Source: Pseudomonas syringae (GTDB lineage: Bacteria; Pseudomonadota; Gammaproteobacteria; Pseudomonadales; Pseudomonadaceae). Taken from it: a DNA stretch of 64,000 bases. The translations under genes and the position numbers were made by a program. Where the stretch lies: contig NZ_WKEQ01000027.1 of assembly GCF_021605415.1 (NCBI RefSeq), positions 16,102 through 80,101 on the forward strand, in the 5' to 3' direction. Shown here piece by piece: positions 1 through 7,807 of the stretch (its first letter is position 1; each line of letters begins with the position of its first letter). The notes under the pieces are model-generated. The model did no database searches. It saw only the letters and a program-made list of their open reading frames with translations, and was not told the DNA's origin.

Positions 1-50
1 CCCAACTGGGCCTGGACGATCTGGACAAACTGTTTCTGCGCGGTCGTTGA
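1..50 (+). CDS. mutL: DNA mismatch repair protein MutL, C-terminal end (partial)
   Basis: Only the last 15 codons and the TGA stop (48-50) are inside the window; the visible residues end in LDKLFLRGR. MutL is the matchmaker of methyl-directed mismatch repair. The assignment rests mainly on position: in pseudomonads mutL lies directly upstream of miaA, and here its stop overlaps the miaA ATG by one base (TGATG), which suggests translational coupling. Too little is present to check domains. Confidence 0.7.
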   Translation, partial: QLGLDDLDKLFLRGR

Positions 51-1021
51 TGAGTCAGCTCCCTCCAGCGATTTTCCTGATGGGCCCGACCGCTGCGGGC
101 AAGACCGACCTGGCCATCGAACTGACCAAAGTGCTGCCGTGCGAGCTGATCAGCGTCGATTCGGCGCTGGTCTATCGCGGCATGGACATCGGCACCGCCA
201 AGCCGTCTAGAGCGTTGCTGGCCGAATACCCTCATCGGTTGATCGATATTCTCGATCCCGTCGAGGCCTATTCGGCAGCGGATTTCCGTCGTGATGCGCT
301 TGAGGCAATGGCCGATATCACCGCGCGGGGAAAAATTCCGCTGCTGGTGGGCGGCACAATGCTCTATTACAAGGCTTTGGTCGAAGGTCTGGCGGACATG
401 CCAGCGGCAGATCCGGAGGTTCGCGCGCAGATCGAAGAAGAGGCTGCACGCCTTGGCTGGCAAGCCTTGCACGAACAATTGGCGGTCATCGATCCGGTAT
501 CGGCGGCGCGGATTCATCCGAACGATCCGCAGCGCTTGAGTCGGGCACTGGAAGTTTATCGCGTCAGCGGTCACAGCATGACCGACCTGCGCTTGCAACA
601 ATCTGCGCAAAGTACCGAAGCAGCCGCTTCTGGACGTCAACAATTGCCCTATACTGTCGCGAACCTGGCCATTGCTCCGGCAAACCGCCAAGTGCTGCAT
701 GAACGAATTAAACAAAGATTCACGATCATGTTGGAACAGGGATTCATCGATGAGGTCGTAGCCCTGCGTAAAAGAAGTGACCTGCATGCCGGGTTGCCGT
801 CTATACGTGCAGTAGGCTATCGCCAAGTCTGGGACTACCTGGATGGCAAACTGACGTCAGCCGAGATGCAGGAGCGCGGCATTATTGCCACGCGCCAGTT
901 GGCGAAGCGCCAGTTCACCTGGCTGCGCAGCTGGACTGACTTGCATTGGCTCGACAGCCTGGATTGCGACAATCTGCCACGCGCCTTGAAATACCTGGGG
1001 ACCATCTCCATATTGAGCTGA
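50..1021 (+). CDS. miaA: tRNA dimethylallyltransferase MiaA
   Basis: A 323-residue protein of normal length for MiaA. It transfers the dimethylallyl group to N6 of A37 in tRNAs that read UNN codons, the first step of ms2i6A synthesis in the cytoplasm. The N-terminal P-loop reads GPTAAGKTDLA (about residues 11-21), followed by the DSALVYRGMDIGTAKPS stretch typical of the family; RQLAKRQFTWLR near the C-terminus is the usual tRNA-contacting segment. The ATG at 50 is chosen over an upstream TTG at 47 because it overlaps the mutL stop (TGATG). It heads the miaA-hfq-hflX-hflKC cluster, one of the best conserved gene orders in gammaproteobacteria. Confidence 0.97.
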   Translation: MSQLPPAIFLMGPTAAGKTDLAIELTKVLPCELISVDSALVYRGMDIGTAKPSRALLAEYPHRLIDILDPVEAYSAADFRRDALEAMADITARGKIPLLVGGTMLYYKALVEGLADMPAADPEVRAQIEEEAARLGWQALHEQLAVIDPVSAARIHPNDPQRLSRALEVYRVSGHSMTDLRLQQSAQSTEAAASGRQQLPYTVANLAIAPANRQVLHERIKQRFTIMLEQGFIDEVVALRKRSDLHAGLPSIRAVGYRQVWDYLDGKLTSAEMQERGIIATRQLAKRQFTWLRSWTDLHWLDSLDCDNLPRALKYLGTISILS

Positions 1022-1116
1022 GTCCTTGCAATTGCCGTCTATCCTTGGGGGTGTGACGGCCAAAGCCATCTGTTTACCCATATTTTTATTATTGAATCCT
1101 TAAAGGAGTGCGGCAC

Positions 1117-1377
1117 ATGTCAAAAGGGCATTCGCTACAAGACCCTTACCTGAATACTTTACGTAAAGAGAAAGTTGGGGTTTCCATCTATCTGGTCAAC
1201 GGTATCAAACTGCAAGGCACGATCGAGTCGTTCGACCAGTTCGTCATCCTGCTGAAAAACACCGTCAGCCAAATGGTTTACAAACACGCTATCTCTACAG
1301 TGGTGCCGGTTCGTCCAATTCGTCTGCCTAGCGCAACCGAATCCGAAGCAGGTGACGCTGAGCCAGGTAACGCCTGA
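1117..1377 (+). CDS. hfq: RNA chaperone Hfq
   Basis: An 86-residue Sm-like protein that forms a hexameric ring, binds sRNAs and A-rich mRNA sites, and in Pseudomonas acts with Crc in carbon catabolite repression. Sm1 (VSIYLVNGIKLQGTIESFD) and Sm2 (YKHAISTVVP) are intact, as are the distal-face residues around KEKVGVSIYL. The C-terminal tail is short and acidic (ESEAGDAEPGNA), as in other pseudomonads. The ATG at 1117 follows AAAGGAG (1102-1108) at good spacing; an ATG three codons upstream lacks that spacing. The 95 bases after miaA hold a T-rich stretch that could carry an own promoter. Confidence 0.98.
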   Translation: MSKGHSLQDPYLNTLRKEKVGVSIYLVNGIKLQGTIESFDQFVILLKNTVSQMVYKHAISTVVPVRPIRLPSATESEAGDAEPGNA

Positions 1378-1389
1378 TAGGAGTCTCCT

Positions 1390-2691
1390 TTGTTCTTTGA
1401 GCGCCACGGTGGTGGTGAACGAGTCATCCTCGTTCACTTGGATGGACAGGACCCTGAGGCGCGCGAAGATCCGCAGGAGTTTCAGGAGTTGGCGAATTCG
1501 GCGGGCGCCGAGACCGTTGCGTTTTTTAACGTGCCGCGTCATCGGCCAACCGCCAAGTTCCTGATTGGCAGTGGCAAGGTCGAGGAATTGCGCGACCTGG
1601 TCAAAGCCGAAGAAGCCGATCTGGTGATTTTCAATCACATCCTCACGCCCAGTCAGGAGCGTAACCTCGAACGTGTTTTCGAGTGTCGCGTGATCGACCG
1701 TACGGGTCTGATTCTCGATATTTTCGCCCAGCGCGCACGTACCCATGAAGGCAAGCTCCAGGTAGAACTGGCCCAGCTTGATCACATGAGCACGCGGCTG
1801 GTTCGTGGCTGGACTCACCTGGAGCGTCAGGGTGGCGGCATCGGTATGCGTGGCCCGGGTGAAACCCAGCTGGAAACCGACCGCCGTTTGCTGCGGGTTC
1901 GCCTGCGCCAGATCAAGGGCCGGCTGGAAAAAGTGCGCAGCCAGCGCGAGCAGTCGCGCCGTGGCCGATCCCGTGCGGATATTCCTACCGTGTCCCTGGT
2001 GGGCTATACCAACGCCGGTAAGTCCACGCTCTTCAATAACGTGACGAAGTCCGACGTGTATGCGGCTGACCAGTTGTTCGCCACACTTGATCCGACCCTG
2101 CGCCGTCTGGAGCTCGACGACCTGGGGCCGATTGTGCTGGCCGATACGGTAGGTTTCATTCGCCACTTGCCCCACAAGCTGGTCGAGGCATTTCGGTCTA
2201 CGCTCGAAGAATCGAGCAACTCCGACCTGCTATTGCACGTGATCGATGCCGCCGAGCCGGATCGCATGTTGCAGATCGAACAGGTGATGGTGGTGCTGGG
2301 CGAGATTGGTGCGCAGGACTTGCCGATCCTTGAGGTCTATAACAAACTCGATTTGCTTGAAGGCGTTGAGCCGCAAATCCAGCGCGACGAAAACGGCAAG
2401 CCCCAGCGGGTCTGGCTGTCGGCGCGTGATGGCTCGGGTCTTGAGTTGCTTGAGCAAGCCATTGCCGAATTACTGGGCAGTGATTTGTTCATCGGTACCC
2501 TGCGTTTGCCGCAACGTTTCGCAAGGCTGCGTGCGCAGTTTTTCGAGCTCGGAGCGGTACAGAAAGAAGAGCACGACGAAGAAGGCATCTGTTTGCTGGC
2601 CGTTCGTTTGCCCCGGGTCGAGCTGAATCGACTGGTAAGCCGCGAGGGATTGCAGCCGATGGAATTCATCGAGCAACACACTTTGCAATAA
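1390..2691 (+). CDS. hflX: Ribosome rescue GTPase HflX
   Basis: A 433-residue GTPase of the Obg-HflX superfamily that binds the 50S subunit and splits stalled 70S ribosomes. The N-terminal HflX domain occupies roughly residues 1-185 (including the GGIGMRGPGETQLETDRR signature), followed by the G domain with G1 GYTNAGKST, G3 DTVGF and G4 NKLD. Translation appears to start at TTG 1390, placed 5 bases after TAGGAG; no ATG or GTG fits the conserved N-terminus better. It lies 12 bases after the hfq stop, so it is almost certainly co-transcribed with hfq. Confidence 0.96.
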   Translation: MFFERHGGGERVILVHLDGQDPEAREDPQEFQELANSAGAETVAFFNVPRHRPTAKFLIGSGKVEELRDLVKAEEADLVIFNHILTPSQERNLERVFECRVIDRTGLILDIFAQRARTHEGKLQVELAQLDHMSTRLVRGWTHLERQGGGIGMRGPGETQLETDRRLLRVRLRQIKGRLEKVRSQREQSRRGRSRADIPTVSLVGYTNAGKSTLFNNVTKSDVYAADQLFATLDPTLRRLELDDLGPIVLADTVGFIRHLPHKLVEAFRSTLEESSNSDLLLHVIDAAEPDRMLQIEQVMVVLGEIGAQDLPILEVYNKLDLLEGVEPQIQRDENGKPQRVWLSARDGSGLELLEQAIAELLGSDLFIGTLRLPQRFARLRAQFFELGAVQKEEHDEEGICLLAVRLPRVELNRLVSREGLQPMEFIEQHTLQ

Positions 2692-2787
2692 AAGCCTGAC
2701 AAAGCGGTTGTGCCGCAACGGCAGGCATTCTGTAGCATTGGTCGGCGCGCCGTGGGTGCGTCTTTGCTTTATCAGATGGAGAGCGCT

Positions 2788-3966
2788 ATGGCTTGGAATG
2801 AGCCGGGTGGCAACTCGAACAATCAGGATCCTTGGGGTGGCAAGCGCCGCAATAATGGCGACCGCAAGGGGCCACCGGATCTCGACGAGGCCTTCCGCAA
2901 GCTGCAGGAAAGCCTGAATGGGTTGTTCGGTGGTGGAAAGAAACGTGGTGGTGACGACGGCGGTGGTTCGGGCAGGAGTGGCGGCTTTGGCGGTCTGCTC
3001 GGCATCGGCCTCGTTGTGCTGGCGGCCGTCTGGCTGTACAGCGCGGTCTATGTGGTGGACGAGCAGGAGCAGGCCGTGGTGCTGCGCTTCGGCAAGTACT
3101 ACGAGACTGTCGGCCCGGGCCTGAACATCTATTTCCCGCCGATCGACAAGAAGTACATGGAAAACGTCACGCGTGAGCGTGCCTACACCAAGCAGGGCCA
3201 GATGCTGACCGAAGACGAGAACATCGTCGAAGTGCCATTGACCGTGCAGTACAAGATCAGCAACCTGCAGGATTTCGTGCTGAACGTCGATCAGCCGGAA
3301 ATCAGCCTGCAGCATGCGACCGACAGTGCCTTGCGCCACGTGGTGGGTTCGACCGCCATGGATCAGGTGCTGACCGAAGGTCGTGAGCTGATGGCCAGCG
3401 AAATCAAGGAGCGTCTGCAACGCTTCCTCGATACGTATCGCACCGGTATCACCGTTACTCAGGTCAACGTACAGAACGCGGCAGCCCCGCGTGAAGTGCA
3501 GGAAGCCTTTGACGACGTGATCCGCGCCCGTGAAGACGAGCAGCGTTCGCGCAACCAGGCTGAAACCTACGCCAACGGCGTGGTGCCGGAAGCCCGTGGT
3601 CAGGCCCAGCGTATCCTCGAAGATGCCAACGGCTACCGTGACGAAACCGTCTCGCGCGCCAAGGGTGAGGCTGACCGCTTCACCAAGCTGGTCGCCGAGT
3701 ACCGCAAGGCACCGGAAGTCACCCGCGAGCGTCTGTACCTGGACACCATGCAGGAAGTCTTCAGCAATACCAGCAAGGTTCTCGTGACCGGCAACAAGAA
3801 CGGCCAGAGCAATCTGCTGTACCTGCCGCTGGACAAAATGGTTGAAAGTGGTCGCAGCACCAGCGCGCCAGTGAGCGGCAGTGCGGCATCCACCAGCAAT
3901 GAAGCAAATGCGCGTGCCGCAGCTGATCTGCAGCAACAGCAGGCACGTACCAGGGAGAGTCGCTGA
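2788..3966 (+). CDS. hflK: FtsH protease modulator HflK
   Basis: A 392-residue inner-membrane protein of the SPFH (stomatin/prohibitin) family. With HflC it forms a large periplasmic complex that encloses and restrains the AAA protease FtsH. The glycine/charge-rich N-terminal tail (residues 1-70) precedes one membrane segment (about 71-95, LLGIGLVVLAAVWLYSAVYV), then the SPFH domain and a coiled-coil C-terminus. The ATG at 2788 is preceded by GGAGAG. HflC follows with a one-base overlap. The 96 bases between hflX and hflK are longer than other gaps in this cluster, so an internal promoter is possible. Confidence 0.96.
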   Translation: MAWNEPGGNSNNQDPWGGKRRNNGDRKGPPDLDEAFRKLQESLNGLFGGGKKRGGDDGGGSGRSGGFGGLLGIGLVVLAAVWLYSAVYVVDEQEQAVVLRFGKYYETVGPGLNIYFPPIDKKYMENVTRERAYTKQGQMLTEDENIVEVPLTVQYKISNLQDFVLNVDQPEISLQHATDSALRHVVGSTAMDQVLTEGRELMASEIKERLQRFLDTYRTGITVTQVNVQNAAAPREVQEAFDDVIRAREDEQRSRNQAETYANGVVPEARGQAQRILEDANGYRDETVSRAKGEADRFTKLVAEYRKAPEVTRERLYLDTMQEVFSNTSKVLVTGNKNGQSNLLYLPLDKMVESGRSTSAPVSGSAASTSNEANARAAADLQQQQARTRESR

Positions 3967-4835
3967 TGAGCAATAAATCGCTGATCGCCCTTATTGTCGG
4001 CGTTGTCGTGGCGATCGCTGCCTGGAACTGCTTCTACATCGTGGCTCAGACCGAGCGTGCGGTGTTGCTGCAGTTCGGTCGCGTGGTTCAGGCCGATGTT
4101 CAGCCGGGTCTGCATGTGAAAGTGCCTTACGTCAACCAGGTGCGCAAGTTCGACGCTCGCCTGATGACACTGGATGCACCGACGCAGCGTTTCCTGACCC
4201 TGGAAAAGAAAGCCGTGATGGTCGACGCCTTCGCCAAATGGCGCGTCAAAGATGCCGAGCGTTTCTACACCGCAACGTCTGGTCTCAAGCAGATCGCCGA
4301 CGAGCGTCTGTCCCGTCGTCTCGAATCGGGCCTGCGTGACCAGTTCGGTAAGCGCACCTTGCACGAAGTCGTGTCTGGTGAGCGTGACGCGTTGATGGCT
4401 GACATCACCGCTTCGCTGAACTCGATGGCGGAAAAAGAGCTGGGTATCGAAGTCGTCGATGTTCGGGTCAAGGCCATCGATCTGCCGAAAGAAGTGAACC
4501 GCAGCGTGTTCGAACGTATGAGTACCGAGCGTGAGCGTGAAGCTCGCGAGCACCGCGCTAAGGGTAACGAGCTGGCTGAAGGCATCCGTGCCGATGCCGA
4601 TCGTCAACGCCGCGTGTTGCTGGCTGAAGCCTATCGTGAATCCGAAGAGGTTCGCGGTGACGGTGATGCACAGGCCGCTGCGATCTACTCCAAGGCCTAC
4701 GGTCAGGATCAGGAGTTCTATGGTTTCTACCGTAGCCTGCGCGCCTACCGTGAAAGCTTCGCGAACAAATCCGACGTCATGGTGCTAGACCCAAGCAGCG
4801 ACTTCTTCCGTTACCTGGAAAAAGCCAAGCCTTGA
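3966..4835 (+). CDS. hflC: FtsH protease modulator HflC
   Basis: A 289-residue SPFH-family partner of HflK, anchored by one N-terminal membrane segment (about residues 6-25, ALIVGVVVAIAAWNCFYIVA) with the bulk of the protein in the periplasm. The SPFH core carries the typical VLLQFGRVV and KVPYVNQVRKFDAR segments, and the helical C-terminal part has the AEGIRADADRQRRVLLAEA heptad pattern. The start ATG shares its A with the hflK stop (TGATG), so the two subunits are probably made in equal amounts by coupled translation. Confidence 0.96.
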   Translation: MSNKSLIALIVGVVVAIAAWNCFYIVAQTERAVLLQFGRVVQADVQPGLHVKVPYVNQVRKFDARLMTLDAPTQRFLTLEKKAVMVDAFAKWRVKDAERFYTATSGLKQIADERLSRRLESGLRDQFGKRTLHEVVSGERDALMADITASLNSMAEKELGIEVVDVRVKAIDLPKEVNRSVFERMSTEREREAREHRAKGNELAEGIRADADRQRRVLLAEAYRESEEVRGDGDAQAAAIYSKAYGQDQEFYGFYRSLRAYRESFANKSDVMVLDPSSDFFRYLEKAKP

Positions 4836-4920
4836 TACGACGTTGACCTGAATCACTCCGCCTGGCGGCTAATGCCTCGGGCGGGGTGATCCTTTCGGAA
4901 AACGTGTGTATGATGCGGCA

Positions 4921-4943
4921 GCCGGGAAATTCCCGGCTTTTTT
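4921..4943 (+). terminator. Rho-independent terminator after hflC
   Basis: GCCGGGAA/TTCCCGGC forms a GC-rich hairpin followed directly by six T residues, about 85 bases after the hflC stop. It ends the hfq-hflX-hflKC transcript. The rest of the 300-base gap up to hisZ shows no convincing gene; I looked for the small gene some pseudomonads have between hflC and hisZ and did not find one. Confidence 0.85.
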
Positions 4944-5135
4944 GCGTCTGCACGTTTGATTGCTGTTTATGCTGCAGAACATCGGGTTGAATGACCCGGC
5001 AGTTTTTCGAGGAAAGTGATTGGCGAAGCCGGTAAAAGGCTTTTCGCTCCGTTGTTCATGCGCGGACCATTCATTTTCTGCTTCACTCAAGGCTCGCCCG
5101 GAGGGCTGGCCGCCCGGATCAAAGGGGAAGGCGTA

Positions 5136-6323
5136 ATGGCGACGGTAGACCGCTGGCTGCTGCCAGATGGTATCGAAGAAGTCCTGCCACCAGAGGCGGC
5201 GCGCATTGAAGTTGCGCGTCGTCAGGTGCTGGATCTGTTCCAGAGCTGGGGTTACGAGTTTGTCGTGACTCCCCATATCGAGTACCTGGAATCCCTGCTG
5301 ACCGGCGCGGGCCAGGATTTGGATCTGCGTACCTTCAAGGTCATCGACCCGCAATCGGGCCGGCAGATGGGGTTCCGTGCCGACATCACGCCGCAAGTGG
5401 CGCGCATCGATGCGCACACCCTGCGCCGCGAAGGCCCGAGCCGTTTGTGCTACGCCGGCAGCGTGTTGCACGCTCAACCGCGTGCCTTGTCGTCCTCCCG
5501 CAGTCCGATCCAGTTGGGCGCCGAGTTGTATGGCGACGCCAGTCCGACCAGCGACGTTGAAGTCATCAGCCTGATGCTGGCCATGCTGCAACTGGCCGAT
5601 GTGCCGGACGTGCACATGGATCTTGGGCACGTCGGCATCTACCGCGGCCTGGCCCAGGCGGCCGGTCTGTCGGGCGAAGTCGAGCAACAGCTGTTCGATG
5701 CGTTGCAACGCAAGGCTATCGACGAGGTCATTACCCTGACCGAAGGCCTGCCGACCGATCTGTCCGGCATGCTGCGTGCGCTGGTTGATTTGTGCGGTGG
5801 CCGTGAAGTGTTGAGCGCTGCCCGCGAGCGCCTGGCCAATGCGCCGGCGCCGGTATTGGCGGCACTGGAAGACTTGCTGGCGATTGCCGAGCGTCTGTCC
5901 GCGCGTTTCCCGCAGCTGCCGTTGTATTTTGATCTGGGCGAGCTGCGCGGTTACCACTATCACACCGGTGTGGTGTTCGCGGTATTCGTCCCGGGTGTTG
6001 GCCAGTCCATCGCCCAGGGTGGCCGCTACGACGACATCGGCGCCGACTTCGGTCGCGCCCGTCCGGCCACGGGCTTCTCCACCGATTTGAAAACCCTGGT
6101 GACCCTGGGGCGTGCTGACATCGAGCTACCGTCTGGCGGTATCTGGATGCCTGACAGTACGGATGCGGCACTCTGGCAGCAGGTTTGCCAGTTGCGCAGT
6201 GAGGGTCAGCGTGTCGTCCAGGCATTGCCCGGACAACCTTTGGCCGCCGCCCGTGATGCGGACTGCGACCGGCAATTGATTCAGCAGAACGGGCTTTGGC
6301 AGGTTTCGCCACTGGCTTCTTGA
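5136..6323 (+). CDS. hisZ: ATP phosphoribosyltransferase regulatory subunit HisZ
   Basis: A 395-residue paralogue of histidyl-tRNA synthetase that lacks aminoacylation activity. It forms a hetero-octamer with the short form of HisG and makes it sensitive to histidine, controlling the first step of histidine synthesis. The class II synthetase fold is visible: motif 2 region FRADITPQVARIDAH and the GGRYDDIGADFGRARPATGFS segment near residue 300. The ATG at 5136 (after GGGGAAGGCGTA) gives the conserved MATVDRWLLPDGI start; the open frame extends further upstream but without family similarity. hisG is not in this window, as usual for species with hisZ next to purA. Confidence 0.95.
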   Translation: MATVDRWLLPDGIEEVLPPEAARIEVARRQVLDLFQSWGYEFVVTPHIEYLESLLTGAGQDLDLRTFKVIDPQSGRQMGFRADITPQVARIDAHTLRREGPSRLCYAGSVLHAQPRALSSSRSPIQLGAELYGDASPTSDVEVISLMLAMLQLADVPDVHMDLGHVGIYRGLAQAAGLSGEVEQQLFDALQRKAIDEVITLTEGLPTDLSGMLRALVDLCGGREVLSAARERLANAPAPVLAALEDLLAIAERLSARFPQLPLYFDLGELRGYHYHTGVVFAVFVPGVGQSIAQGGRYDDIGADFGRARPATGFSTDLKTLVTLGRADIELPSGGIWMPDSTDAALWQQVCQLRSEGQRVVQALPGQPLAAARDADCDRQLIQQNGLWQVSPLAS

Positions 6324-6377
6324 GTTTTCCTGCCGGCCATCGCCGGCACCAAGTTTGCGCGAATGAGGACAAGTGTT

Positions 6378-7667
6378 ATGGGTAAGAATGTCGTAGTCCT
6401 GGGCACCCAATGGGGTGATGAGGGCAAAGGCAAGATCGTTGATCTGCTGACCGAACATGCTGCCGCCGTAGTGCGCTACCAGGGTGGCCACAACGCAGGT
6501 CACACGCTGGTGATCGACGGCGAGAAAACCGTTCTGCACCTGATCCCCTCGGGCGTGCTGCGCGAAGGCGTGCAGTGCCTGATCGGCAACGGCGTGGTGG
6601 TTGCACCGGACGCTCTGCTGCGTGAGATCACCAAGCTGGAAGAGAAAGGCGTACCGGTGCGCGAGCGCCTGCGTATCAGCCCGTCCTGCCCGCTGATCCT
6701 GTCCTTCCACGTAGCGCTGGATCAGGCCCGTGAAAAGGCCCGTGGCGAGCTGAAGATCGGCACCACCGGTCGCGGCATCGGCCCGGCTTACGAAGACAAG
6801 GTTGCACGTCGTGGCCTGCGTGTGGGCGACCTGCTCAACATGCCGCGCTTTGAAGACAAGCTGCGTGAATTGGTGGAATACCACAACTTCATGCTGGTGG
6901 GTTACTACAAAGAGCCGGCCATTGACTACGACAAAACCCTGGCCGAGTGCAAAGAATACGCTGAGCTGCTCAAGCCACTGATGCTGGACGTGACTGCCGA
7001 GCTGCACGACCTGCGTCGCGCCGGCAAAGACATCATGTTCGAAGGCGCCCAAGGTTCGTTGCTGGACATCGACCACGGCACGTACCCATACGTGACCAGT
7101 TCCAACACCACCGCTGGCGGCGTTGCGACCGGTTCGGGTGTCGGCCCGATGTTCCTGGACTACATCCTGGGCATCACCAAGGCTTACACCACTCGCGTAG
7201 GCTCGGGTCCATTCCCGACCGAGCTGTTCGACGAAGTCGGCGCGCACCTGGCCAAACAGGGTCACGAGTTCGGCGCCACTACCGGCCGCGCCCGTCGTTG
7301 CGGCTGGTTCGACGCCGTTATCCTGCGTCGCGCTATCGATGTGAACAGCATCTCGGGCATCTGCCTGACCAAGCTGGACGTGCTCGACGGTCTGGAAACC
7401 ATCAACATCTGCGTCGGTTACAAAGATGCAGAAGGTAATGATGTTGCCCCGACTGATGCAGACAGCTACGTGGGCCTGCAGCCAGTGTACGAAGAAGTGC
7501 CGGGCTGGACCGAATCGACCGTGGGTGCCAAGACCCTGGAAGAGTTGCCAGCTAACGCCCGTGCCTACATCAAACGCGTTGAAATGCTGATCGGTGCGCC
7601 GATCGACATTATTTCGACGGGCCCGGATCGCAACGAAACCATCGTTCTGCGTCATCCGTTTGCCTGA
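6378..7667 (+). CDS. purA: Adenylosuccinate synthetase PurA
   Basis: A 429-residue cytoplasmic enzyme that makes adenylosuccinate from IMP, aspartate and GTP, the first committed step to AMP. The N-terminal GTP-binding signature GTQWGDEGKGKIVDLL contains the catalytic Asp and the P-loop Lys; the GHNAGHTLV and TTGRGIGPAYEDK motifs for IMP binding follow, and the C-terminal STGPDRNETI completes the nucleotide site. The ATG at 6378 gives the conserved MGKNVVVLGTQWG start. It is 54 bases downstream of hisZ, so the two are probably one transcript, closed by a strong terminator. Confidence 0.98.
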   Translation: MGKNVVVLGTQWGDEGKGKIVDLLTEHAAAVVRYQGGHNAGHTLVIDGEKTVLHLIPSGVLREGVQCLIGNGVVVAPDALLREITKLEEKGVPVRERLRISPSCPLILSFHVALDQAREKARGELKIGTTGRGIGPAYEDKVARRGLRVGDLLNMPRFEDKLRELVEYHNFMLVGYYKEPAIDYDKTLAECKEYAELLKPLMLDVTAELHDLRRAGKDIMFEGAQGSLLDIDHGTYPYVTSSNTTAGGVATGSGVGPMFLDYILGITKAYTTRVGSGPFPTELFDEVGAHLAKQGHEFGATTGRARRCGWFDAVILRRAIDVNSISGICLTKLDVLDGLETINICVGYKDAEGNDVAPTDADSYVGLQPVYEEVPGWTESTVGAKTLEELPANARAYIKRVEMLIGAPIDIISTGPDRNETIVLRHPFA

Positions 7668-7688
7668 TAAGTCGTTGATGTAAAAACA

Positions 7689-7720
7689 CAAAGGCCCCTT
7701 AATCGGGGCCTTTGTCGTTT
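7689..7720 (+). terminator. Rho-independent terminator after purA
   Basis: CAAAGGCCCC and GGGGCCTTTG pair perfectly around a short TTAATC loop, and the 3' arm runs into TTTGTCGTTT. It lies 21 bases after the purA stop. Confidence 0.92.
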
Positions 7721-7807
7721 ATGCCTGTTGGACGGCATGACCTTTGCTGTGAATCTGTCTACAAGAGTGCCATCAAATTAATGGCGCTAGAAGTCGAGGT
7801 ATTCACA

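Noticed and set aside
4836..5135. Small gene between hflC and hisZ
   Set aside because: I looked for the short membrane protein known at this place in some relatives; no frame with start site and hydrophobic segment is present.
6126..7691. Minus-strand open frame of 521 codons opposite purA
   Set aside because: Antisense shadow of purA; no ribosome-binding site or family similarity.
7712..7807. Longer N-terminus for the chemoreceptor
   Set aside because: It would begin inside the purA terminator; GTG 7808 has a proper ribosome-binding site and gives the usual short cytoplasmic N-terminus before the first membrane helix.
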